Source of the DNA: Omphalotus guepiniiformis
Taxonomy: Eukaryota > Basidiomycota > Agaricomycetes > Agaricales > Omphalotaceae
DNA length: 64,000 bases
Assembly: GCA_028554645.1 (NCBI GenBank)
Contig: JAQOOI010000058.1
Span: forward strand, 766,013-830,012
Direction of reading: 5' to 3'
Shown piece by piece: positions 35,002 to 45,800 of this stretch (positions are counted from its first letter, which is position 1; each line of letters starts with the position of its first letter). The translations under genes and the position numbers were made by a program. The notes beneath the pieces are model-generated. The model worked only from the letters and a program-made list of their open reading frames with translations. It had not been told where the DNA came from and did not search any database.

Positions 35002-36343
35002 ATGATGTTTCTTCGACTTTCCACTGTCCTCGCCGCCGTCTCCGTTCTGGCTGCACCATCATTTGCGACAAACATCAACTCTTCATCCGCATTGGACGCG
35101 TCTTTCTACAAAGACCTTAATGTCTCGAGAGGCCTCATCTATCACTATTACTATGCCCCTCCAGAAACCAGTGAAAAACCCGTGATCCTGTTTCTTCACG
35201 GGTTCCCTAGCACATCCTACGATTGGCATCATCAAATCACTTTTTTCCAAGGAAAAGGCTACGGTCTCATCGTACCCGACTTACTCGGTTACGGTGGTAC
35301 CGCTAAACCCCTCGATCCCAACGCATACAAATCGAGCCTAGTTACTAAGGATGTGATCGATATTCTGGACGCTGAAAATGTCGAGCAAGCTATTGTTGTT
35401 GGGCATGATTGGTGAGCAACATTCGAGTCGTTTCTCTCACTGCGCCGAAGACTCAGTGTTTTGACGAATTTCTGTGCACCAGGGGCTCAAAAACCACTGC
35501 ACGCCTTGCGAATTACTATCCGGACCGTTTTACTGCCTTTGGGTTTCTATCCGTCGGATATTTCAGTCCCTCCCTGCTTGCGTTAGGACAAGACCAGCTT
35601 GACAATCTCGTGAGTTTCATTTACCATTAAGTCTCTCTTCTAAGTTCTTTTATATTTGTTTTCTATAGACAAAATCAGTTCTTGGCTACGAGGAATTCGG
35701 CTACTGGTCCTTTTTCTCTGCGAACGGAAGCGACAAGATTCTCGAAGATCATCTCGATTCATTCTTTAATCTGGCCTTTACGAACGATACAGTCCAGTAC
35801 ATTACTACTTTTGCACCTACCGGCGCGCTACAAGCTTGGCTGGAAGCTAATAAGACCACTACTTTAGGGAAGTTTATCACTCCCGAGGTGCGCTGTCTTG
35901 AACTTGTGCAATCCGTAAAAGCTCTGAATCGTTTCTTTGTTACAGGACAGGACAATTATGTTTGGTGCCATGCGTAGTGAGGGATTGACGGCAGCTCTGA
36001 ACTGGTACACAGTTGTAACTTCAGGGATCGAGAATGACGACGATGAAGGTAAGTACTAATGATACGTGCCTTTGAAACACCCAACAAGTCGACAATTGAC
36101 ACGATCCTGTATTTCATTCCAGGTATTCCAACGGAAAACCTCTCCATTTCGAAACCGATATTCTTTGGCGCCGCTCTGCGTGACTACGTTTGTGTAGCCG
36201 GAATACAAATTTCTTCGATTCTTCAGGTCAGCAAGAATGTTAACACGACCGTGATAGGAGAGTATGACACGGGACACTGGATACAGTTGGAAGCTGCTGA
36301 TGAGCTTAATGCAGATTTATTAGCTTGGTTTGAGGGTCTGTGA
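35002..36343 (+). CDS. Secreted alpha/beta hydrolase, epoxide-hydrolase-like
   Basis: Five exons: 35002-35411, 35483-35609, 35669-35887, 35946-36048, 36123-36343 (359 aa), phases consistent. An N-terminal hydrophobic signal (~1-20) precedes the fold. 'FLHGFPSTSYDW' (~68) is the oxyanion-hole HGxP motif. 'VVGHDWGS' (~136) carries an Asp nucleophile, as in epoxide hydrolases and haloalkane dehalogenases. 'DLLGYGGTAKP' is typical of the same group. 'YDTGHWIQLEAADELN' near 339 gives the catalytic His. It would open epoxides to diols, outside the cell or in the secretory path; the substrate is unknown. The start is the ATG pair at 35002/35005; an upstream frame extension lacks a signal-like beginning. 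Confidence 0.92.
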
Positions 36344-36517
36344 GGGGATCGAGGAGATGTGAATGTGGTAACGAAATCACTCTGTATGTTGGTAGAAATT
36401 TCGAACTTTGACCTATAAAAACTGTCTGCCACATATTGCCCTATCGACCTTTCCAACGTATCGAAACGACTCCATCGCACGCAGGCCCGTCCGCGGTGAC
36501 TAACCGGCATCAAAGAT

Positions 36518-36735
36518 TCATACAACGGTCAAGTCGTGGAAGCCATGATGATAAGGAAAGTTGGCGTCTTTGTACTTGTTTAGTGTTCCCACATTCCTAG
36601 ATTCTACTGCCATTACCGTTGCGTCGACGGTGAAGATGATGTTTGAAGCTTTGAAGCTCTGAAGCCGTACAGTTCGCTTGGTTGCGAAGGTGGGACTGCC
36701 GCGCATTTTGATGACAGCGTAGTTTGAGGAGCTTT
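36518..36735 (-). pseudogene. Truncated second copy of the nuclease-like gene's N-terminus
   Basis: A minus-strand frame resembles the 5' end at 29748 ('TFATKR', 'LNKYKDA'). It is cut off after ~60 codons by the 3' side of the alpha/beta-hydrolase gene, and its reading frame is shifted relative to the other copy. No downstream domain is present. Confidence 0.5.
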
Positions 36736-36930
36736 TGAGGCCGATTGGGGTACGTGTTCAAACGTTCATCTTTTCTCCTTCGACTTCTGACTTATGCTGT
36801 ATGGTTTTAGGATATTTAGCGAATCTATATCGATTCTTTTTTCTTACCTCTTTTTGACCCTCGGGCTCATTCGAATGAAAAGTCCACTTACATCGCGATT
36901 CGGCATAAATGACCTCTGCAAGTTTGATAT
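36535..36930. repeat. Duplicated segment, copy 2 (pair with 29560-30040)
   Basis: Same orientation as copy 1, about 7 kb apart, moderately diverged with small indels. It brings the promoter and N-terminus of the nuclease-like gene without the rest. Confidence 0.65.
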
Positions 36931-37055
36931 AAAACGACAGCAGGCATAGCAGTCTATTTCATTTGGGTGAGATGAATGCCGAGAGGGATGGTGGTTTGTG
37001 ACATGTGCATGTGAAGGTTCGTCCGTTGTCTTTCTGTTCTGTTCTGTGTCACTAA

Positions 37056-37527
37056 ATGGGTTCATTATTACTTCTCTACCCCTGTGTTCTCTGCATATCT
37101 CCCCCAGGCATCGCGTTATCCACCTCGTTTCTCCCATCGTTCTCGATATCAACTGCTTTGATGTCTGTGTCTGCATCCGACTGGATTACTCTCAATGGGA
37201 GTATTGAACTTGAAGCATACGAAGCATACACAAAACACCTCCTGCTGGAGCCCGCTGTGAAGCTGGTGGTAGCAGCGGGATATACGACGCTTGTCCTGGA
37301 CGCCTCAGGCTTACAACGCTCTTCGAGGTGTGTTATATAGACATCGAAACTCGATAAATAATGGACATTGATTTTACAGTAATGCCGTTGGATATAGAGC
37401 TTCAGCGTCTGCAGTCCGTACACCGTCGTTGAATTCCTCTTCTTTGGTGTATCGACCTCCTCCACCTTACGCTCCTAACATTACACCCTGGACGTATACT
37501 CCAGTACCCGCTATCACCATCGGTTGA
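37056..37527 (+). CDS. Small hypothetical protein with Pro-rich tail
   Basis: Two exons, 37056-37327 and 37380-37527, join in frame (139 aa). The N-terminus is hydrophobic ('MGSLLLLYPCVL') and may be a signal peptide. The C-terminus is rich in Pro, Tyr and Ser ('YRPPPPYAPNITPW'). No known domain. Possibly an earlier intron near 37085-37108 (acceptor 'cccccag') changes the start. Bases 37528-38297 downstream show no gene; a frame there (37626-37928) has no features. Confidence 0.4.
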
Positions 37528-38297
37528 GCCGCACACATCTGGTCAGTCATGGGGTGCTTCTACGCCTGCGTTAGACTGCCAGCGCATATACCCGCCAATT
37601 TCCTTATGTTCCCGAAGCTGGATCCTTGATTCTCGTAAAGCGTCCACCGAAGTTGATCATTCAGGTTGAGCTGCGCCGCACTTTGCGCCTCCAGGTGGAG
37701 GGTTCTGGCGACTACTTTACGCGACATCGCCGTGTGCGCTCACGTAGTCGGCAAGGTCGCTCTGGTCGTTATCAAGACAAGCTATTGGGTAATGCCTTTG
37801 GCGATCCTTTTGACGATGAAATTGAAGAGTTGGGTGGTCCAGGGATTGAGTCGTTCTCACCCATATCATCTGGGAGGTGGGTAAAGACGAGGTTGCGAAG
37901 GCGTTTAAGGAGAGATGTGGACAGATGATGGGTGATTGATGATCCTTCGCAAGTGGGTATGTTTGGACATTTACAACGAAGGCAATAATAGCCAATATTT
38001 CTGCCGTCCAGAAATAAAGCATCCATCTAGCAACAACACCTACGTGAGCTACATGTACATGTGGCAACAGAGTGAGTTCAAAAGTAGGTTCACCACGAAT
38101 AAGTACGTACACTTCAGGACCTACAATCGATGTGAGTACAGTACAAAACCTTGAATTTAAAGCAAGGACTTAGGAGACAAATTGAATTAGAAAAACGTGA
38201 AATCATGTGAGTCACGTGCAGGATCACGCTACCTTTAAAAAAAATCAGTGGCTCAGGTGGCAGTCGCGCCTAGTCGCGCTCATCTACTGCCCATCTC

Positions 38298-40706
38298 ATG
38301 TCTACTGCTCATATTGTTCAAGGCCAACCCTTACTGGGACCTAATAATGACGAACCTACAACGCCTGCGCGAAAGGCTTCTGAACCAGTAAAAGATACAC
38401 CCATTGCGGTCAAGACATCCGGCACAGCTCTATTTTGCACGGACCAGCCAGAGCGCGAGGCTCGTTTCGCAGGCTTCGCTATAGAGATGATAGGGAAGTT
38501 TGTGGGTCCCATGGATCCAAAAATGTTCTTGGACACCTTTCTTGGCGAACAGGCGTTTGATGGGATGTCCGTGCCGGAAGTGCGTTGGACTGACACTCTG
38601 AAGGAGAAATTTCGAAAGGTGCACGACTCCCGTGTCGAAGATGGGAAACGGATAGCGAATCGTGAAACGGCTATGTATCGACCTTTGGTGTGTGTTAGGT
38701 TTAATTCCTTGACAATTTCTTTGTAATTGAGATTTCAACTTGGCAGGAAGAAGCTATAAAGGATTGTATCGACACCGACTCGTTTGAATATGTTGCGACA
38801 CATGAGTATACGGATTCCAACGCTTCCAACTCGACTGCTACCGCCCCTGACGCCATTCTGTATTCCCGAGAGTGTTCCAACCTTCGGACCAGCAAGTCGG
38901 ACTCTGCATTCTCAGATCTCGTAGTCGAAGTGAAAGGCCCTGACCACAGCAAGCCTTTCGACGACAAACACAACAGTTTTGAACGTGATACCGTCAACGG
39001 TGATGAGGTTCAAGGACAGCTCACCATTTATGCGGTCGCTCAGTTTGCGAATCAGTTCCGAACTCACTTGTTTATGGTATACATTCACGTGGATACAGCT
39101 CGATTCATTCGCTGGGATCATGCCGGTGCAGTCGTTTCTGCAGAATTTGCGTACAGCGAGGAAAACTATCTGGCCGATTTCTTCTCCCGTTATACCCGTG
39201 CGACTCCAGAGGCTCGTGGCATCGACACCACAGTCAAGATGCTAGAGAAGCATGGTACTCTTGCTGGGGAAATTCGAGTGAAGCTCGAGCTCGACGAGAG
39301 TGCGCCTGTATTCGAGTTTAAGGTTTGGAGTGACTCGAAGGATAATGAGGTTCAGTTTGTACCCTATTATGGGACCAGGGCATTTGCTGGCAATAGCCTG
39401 TCTGTCACAGGTCGTGCCACTCGTGTATTCAAGGTCTGGGATCCCAGAGAGAATATGGTCGTCCTTCTCAAGGACGCATGGCGAGTTGCTTCTATCCAGC
39501 GCGAAGGCGTGATATATGCGCTTTTGAAGGTGAAGGATGTGAAGAATGTTCCGACGTGTCTAATAGCGGGCGACGTAAACCCTGGAGACGCCAATCATCA
39601 CACTCGCACTCACGACTATTCATCCAAGCCGAGTCGATGGCGGAAGTACATACATTATCGCCTAGTCCTCCAAGAGGTCTGCCGAGGCAATCTCAGCACG
39701 TTCAAGGATGTGAAGGAGTTACTGTCTGTCATGCATGATGCACTGATCGGTGAGTCTATTCCAATTGTACATGGAGCACATAATGAATTAACGCTCTGTA
39801 TCTTAGCTCATAACGACGCTTTCACAAAGGCAGACTTACTGCATCGTGATATCAGTGTGGGGAATATTCTGATTACTGAGGATGGGAAAGGATTACTTGC
39901 AGATTGGGAGCTTGCAAAGTCGCCTTCAGAACTAGCGAATGCACGACGACCTCAACGCGCAGTACGTAGCTGCTACAGTTTCTTGTCAATTTTGCTAATA
40001 TCTGAGTAATCTTTAGGGCACCTGGCAGTTCATTTCAGCTGCTCTCCTCTCTGAGCTAGTTCCTCACGCCACACTTGCAGATGACCTAGAGTCCTACTTT
40101 CACGTTCTCGGTTGGATTGCATTGCAGTACACCAACCACTCAAAAGGCCCAGACGTTGTCGAGTGGCATCTTCGAAGAGGATATGATGACACTGATGGCC
40201 AAACGATAGGTGATTCTTTCAAGTGCATGTTCATGGGGAGCGCTGCTTTGGACCGGGATTTCGGATTTGCCCCAGGACCTCTAGCTGACTTGATTAAAGA
40301 TCTCGAGGAAACCTGTGCTTCGCGCTATGCTCCTACACCAGATAACAAGAGGCTCGAATATGTTCTGGAATCACTTGCTAGAGACGATCTTAGTGAAGAA
40401 AAGCGAGAAATTTATATGAGCAACCTAGACTATCAGACTTACGAGCGGCGGAAACGGCTCACATCTTCAGAATGGTTTATTGCCCGCTTCAAGGCAGCTG
40501 TAGTATCCGATGAATGGTCTGAACATTCTCTCGAGCGGCACGATATAGGACCTCCGGCGAAGAAGTATAGGATCACTAGTACGGAACGTTCCATCGAGGA
40601 GCGTGAAAGTGAAGACACGCTTGCCAAACGTCTAAGAACTCAGAAGACTATCCGTGGAACGTCTCAACAAGGCAGTCTCGATGATGTTCCCGAACATGAC
40701 GACTGA
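38298..40706 (+). CDS. FunK1-type fungal protein kinase-like protein
   Basis: Four exons: 38298-38687, 38747-39749, 39807-39961, 40017-40706 (745 aa), all phases fit. The N-terminal half has the FunK1 pattern, including 'FSDLVVEVKGPD', 'RDTVNGDEVQGQL', 'RTHLFMVYIHVDTARFIRWDHAG' and 'ADFFSRYT'. The kinase C-lobe carries 'LLHRDISVGNIL' (~477; catalytic loop HRD...N) and 'GLLADWELA' in place of DFG. 'GTWQFISAALL' follows, then 'DLESYFHVLGW'. The tail is charged and Lys/Arg-rich, possibly nuclear. FunK1 is an expanded, poorly characterised family in mushrooms. Trp in place of the DFG Phe is usual in it. Catalytic activity is likely but not certain. Confidence 0.92.
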
Positions 40707-41394
40707 CCTATCTGTAATGAATCCCAGTTAATATATTTGTTATATATTGTCTTGTTGTGAGCTACTGGGTCAGGTTGTAAATAACGGAAGGTAAATCCTT
40801 CACATTGCCGCCGTCGTCTGTGGCATCGCTGCACACAACTTCACCATCCAGATTGCAGAAGCTGCACGTTCGAGTACGTGCGGCATACGCCCCTTGCTCG
40901 TACTTGCGCTAGTACTTGTAGAGGACACGTCATAGGCGTAGCCACAGGTTAGTACCACCATCGTGCACCATCTACGCGATTCGCCTTTCCCAAGTTCGCA
41001 CCCTCATCACCAAAATAGACATAAACATATAATGGGTTGTCAAAGGGTTGCTAGGATTGCACTGTCCTAGTATCTTTTCGTGCAAAATAATCATATTGTA
41101 TAAATCTTATAAGTCATGAAATGATATTAGACATAAAAACACTCTGATAACAGAAGCAAATAATAATTTCTATATGTAACATTCTTACAACACCTCAAAA
41201 TTATTGTAGTTTTGAATAATACCTATCCAACAGTGGGGTTATATAAGACACTTAGGGTCTGGGTAGGGGCTGAATCAAAATTTGGGATAGGGGCTGGATA
41301 TAGAGATACAGTAGGGGATGGATAGGGAACTACAGTAGGGGAGATCGACTCTGAATGAATTGCTCACTTGGACACAAAAATGCAAATTACAACC
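40707..41394. other. AT-rich spacer, no gene
   Basis: After the FunK1 gene the sequence becomes AT-rich ('tatatatt' runs) and has short near-repeats ('aggggctgg', 'gtaggggatgg') near 41260-41340. No supportable gene or RNA. Confidence 0.5.
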
Positions 41395-42400
41395 CAATAC
41401 TGTGATATGCTTCTACAAACATTGATACATGAAAGAGATTGGATGCACGTACATTGAAAAACAGCTACTTACAATGATACACACAGAAACTTTCCCTCGT
41501 GGAAGGATAGAAACAGTTGCACACGCTTAGCTATATTGCGTGAAAAAATGGGATGCATGTTCATTGATATACAGCTACTTATAGTGATACACAGAAACTT
41601 TCCCTCGTGGAAGGAAAGAATAAGTTGCACACACTTAGATATACTGCATGAAAGAGATTGGATGCACGTATATTGAAAAACAGCTACTTACAGTGATACA
41701 CAGAAACTTTCCCTCGTGGAAGGAAAGAATAAGTTGCACACACTTAGATATACTGCATGAAAGAGATTGGATGCACGTACATTGAAAAACAGCTACTTAC
41801 AGTGATACACAGAAACTTTCCCTCGTGGAAGGATAGAACCAGTTGCACACACTTAGCTATACTCCATGAAAGAAATTGGATGCACGTATATTGAAAAACA
41901 GCTACTTACAGTGATACACACAGAAACTTTCCCTCGTGGAAGGATAGAAACAGTTGCATGTGCTTAGCTATACTACATGAAAGAAATTGGATGCATTTAC
42001 ATTGAAAAACAGCTACTTACAATGATACACACAGAAACTTTCCCTCGTGGAAGGATAGAACCAGTTGCACACACTTAGCTATACTGCATGAAAGAAATTG
42101 GATGCATTTACATTGAAAAACAGCTACTTACAATGATACACACAGAAACTTTCCCTCGTGGAAGGATAGAAACAGTTGCATGCGCTTAGCTATACTACAT
42201 GAAAGAAATTGGATATATGTACATTAACATACAGCTACTTACAGTGATACATGCAAAAACTTTCCCTCCTGGAAGGAATCAAACAGTTGAATATACTTGG
42301 CTATGTTACTTGAATGACATTGGATGCACATATACTGATATACAGCTGATACACATCAAAACTTTCTGTCCTGGAAGGAAAGGACCAGATGCATGTATTT
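41395..42400 (+). repeat. Minisatellite, about 110 bp x 9 copies
   Basis: The motif 'cagctactta' recurs at 41462, 41572, 41681, 41790, 41899, 42010, 42121, 42232 and (shortened) 42342, a period of 109-111 bp. Each unit also has 'actttccctcgtggaagga', 'agttgca' and 'ggatgca'. Middle units are most alike; the first and last are worn, as expected for unequal exchange. It is not coding. Bases 42401-42896 beyond it hold no gene, but show two early copies of the subtelomeric palindrome family (near 42480 and 42605). Confidence 0.92.
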
Positions 42401-42896
42401 TGTTTTTGTTATTTTCCCCTCTATGTACATACACTGATGTAGACAATATACAAACCCAATACAAAACAAATCTGTGGAAACGTCTTAGACGGATTCACGA
42501 AAACATGTTAGGAACAACAAAACAGATAAAACTCCATTCTCGCAGTAGATTTTACAGAGTGCAGTGGACAGCGGAAGGCCCTTCATGTCACACCGTCTAT
42601 GAAACGTCGTAGACGGATTGACAACAATTGATAAGTCTCATTCATGGGAGTCAAACTTGTGCGCGCTAGCAGAAGCACACTTCTCGGCACCTCGACCCAC
42701 TCCTTTGTGCTAAATGAAGACCCGGAAGGACCAAATCCTGCCGTCGCAGACAACTTACCATCCTACCCATACCAATCGCTGCCATCGTAAACAAAGTCCT
42801 CTTCAAGAATTCACGAAAGTCAATCCATTCACACTATCTACGAAACAACAATCTGCCTCGCTACAAAAAGTTCGTGACACAATACTAATCCAACGC

Positions 42897-45800
42897 TCAC
42901 TTTGTGTTCTCCCGACGTTTCTTCTTCTGAGCACTCACAGCGGTTTTCAAAACATGGCGAGGTGGTGAAATATCCTCGTCCTCATCTTCAAGCCTACCCG
43001 CCCGACGGTGTGCTGGTGCTAGATCTTTATATCCGAGATTCGATGGAAGAGAAGCTACGAAATCATCAGCTCTATGAGCATTCATATTCAAATTGAAGTT
43101 GGTTGGTTTTTCATACCTTTGTTAGATGCTAGAGACGAAGATGAGGCAAGAGGGACAGCTTGAGAGCTCGACGATTCAGTCTCCCGGCGGGCAAAAGGGT
43201 TGCGTTGCGCTACAGGAGCTTGAGACGAAGCCGCGGGCTGTGACTGGCTAGTGTCCCGGCGGGCAAAGGGGTTGCGTTGTGTGACGGGAGTTTTAGACGA
43301 AGCCGCGGGCTGCGACTGGCTAATGTCCCGAAGGGAAAATGGGTTGTGCTGCGTGATTTGAGGTTTATCTGCAACGCATATTTCAGGACATTCAGGCGTT
43401 TGCAATAAAATGAAACTACCTTTACGCCCAGAAGAATGTGCTTGAGTAGCAAGCGAGGAAGGCGGTTCGTGCGCCCAGAGAGGCATTCTACCCTGTGATT
43501 GCGGCCCAGGCATCTCTCGCAAAGCATCTTTATCTACGTAGAAAAGATTCAGCATAGAAAAAAAGAGCAACTCTCGGTACACACCTGTCTGCCCGCAACG
43601 TGTTTCATTATCTTCATCCGTCCTCGACGACTTCATATTGGCATGGTGGACCGGGACCGACGAAGTGTTCCCATTCTTCGACGGGTGTAGTAGATTCGGT
43701 AGACGGGCGAGCAGCGTGGTCCCGTCTGTAAAAAAAAAAACGTTGCAATTTAGTCCAATTGTACAGACGGAAAGGTCAAGCCACAATGCTTGCCTGTCTG
43801 CCCAGTCTTTTCTCCTTCCGTCGTCGACGGACTCTCTTTGGATTGGCGGGGAGGGTTGAAAGAATTGTTCGCATCTGTGAAGAGAAGTTGTAGCCCAGAC
43901 GTCATGATTTAGACACAGAAATATTCACCCGTCCTTGACACAGCTTGGTTGAGACGACTTCGCTCCTCTGTTGAAATAGTTCCTGCTCTGGGGCGCTTAG
44001 GGTCTGGGGCGTCGTTGTTTGAATCAGAGCTTTGAGACCCTGGGTCTCCCTGGTTCAAAGCCTTGCCACCCGCACGATTGGATGGTGGAGCACAGAAAAC
44101 ATCGTCGTTCACGTCGCCATCTATGTCATCATATTAGCATAGCACAAGGAATCACAAATTTCAACCTCACCATCAATGGGTACCCGCATCCTCATACTCA
44201 TAACATCACTATCCGACGTAGATCTACCCTCATCTAGAGAAAGATCAGCGACATATAACTGAATGAAATCGAGACACTTACCTTCAGGGAGACTGAGACC
44301 TTCAACATCTGAAGGATGGGTCCCGTCAGTTTCGGGATCGGTTGAAGTGCCAAAAGGCATGTCCACATCGCCGTCTGAAGGATGTACCCCATCAGTGTCG
44401 GGGTCGGTTGAGGCACCAAACGACATGTCCATGTCGCCGTCGTAATCAATCGACCGTAGCGAAACGTCGGCATCGTTGATGACCATTTCCTTCTGCATTT
44501 GGGCACCAATCACCTCCGTGTCGTCTTTCGGAGCGGTGTCTTCAGGAGGGTCAGCGCGTTTGCGAGAGCCTTTGACCTTTCCTTTCTGAGAGTCTCGGGG
44601 CTTCTTGACTTGCCTTCTTCGTTTTCCCCCTACACGTTCGTCTTTCTCTTTTTCGGACTCTGCACAATCGGATGCATCCCCAGACTCATCTAGAGCTTTG
44701 CCACTTAGGAGGTCATGAAGCTCTGGATATACGTGTCAACAAAAGAACCACACAAATCGCCGTGCTGAATTCCTACCGCGACCCAAATCTTTGTTAACGA
44801 AAGCTTCTAACATATCCGCCTTACCCCGAGCCATGTTGCTCATCAAAATGTCGGATGAATCACCTGCCAACAGATAGATACACTTGACGACCGATTTCTG
44901 CGGCTGACGGTGCGCACGTCCACGAATTTGACGTTCATCTTGAGCGCTCCACGGCTGGTCCTGATGCGAAGTTAAAACCGGAGGATTTTGAGTGTTCGGA
45001 ACACTCACGAAGAAAATCACAACGTCAGCGATGGAGAGGTTCAGCCCAGCAGAGCCAACACTAGAGAAGATAAAGACTCTTGGGCTAACGTCAACGTGGA
45101 AGTCGGCCACTATCTTATCACGCTTTTCGTATGACATAGATCCGTCGATTGATAGACTTTGAACATTGTACAACTCCAAAACCTTGAAGCAGAGTCAGTG
45201 AAACCGAGCCTGAAGGAATGCAAAGCAGCCTTACGTTTCTAAGAAGAGGCGTCCTCGACGGAAACTCAGAGAAGATAAGCACTCTCCGGTTCCGCGTGTG
45301 CCCGAGCTTAGGGTCGAAACGAGGGATCGGTGGGAAGATTGGTGTTCCATCGACAAAGTCAACATCTGGAACTTGGTCGCAGGCAAGATAGTGTTGGCAT
45401 ATTTTCGCGCAGGTGTCCATCTTGGTGGATTTTAGAGGCTCCCATTCCTTAAGGGACTTGAAAGTAGGATTCGGCTCGTCTGGATCAGTCTTTGCGTACC
45501 CTACGGCGTTGCGATACTCCATATAGAATTTCTGCACCAAGAAGTGTTAGGGTTAATACAAAGTACCAGAGCGCATAGGAACCGTACCCTAGTCATGAAC
45601 CGTCCAGAGTCATTTGCAGACGCGACGCTAAATAAGTTCTATCAGAAAGATGTCAGTGAGCCACAACGACAGTACTCACTTCTCCCTGGCTTCTTTGGCT
45701 ATCTCGGCGATGATCGCAGACTCCCTCTCAGTCAACGTGAGCACTCCCACAATATCTTTATGAGGAGGGAGATCGAGGAGAGTCTTGCCTTCCCAGTTGA

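Noticed and set aside
42199..42612. 137-residue frame at the end of the minisatellite
   Set aside because: It runs from tandem repeat into unique spacer; composition follows the repeat and there is no splice or domain support.
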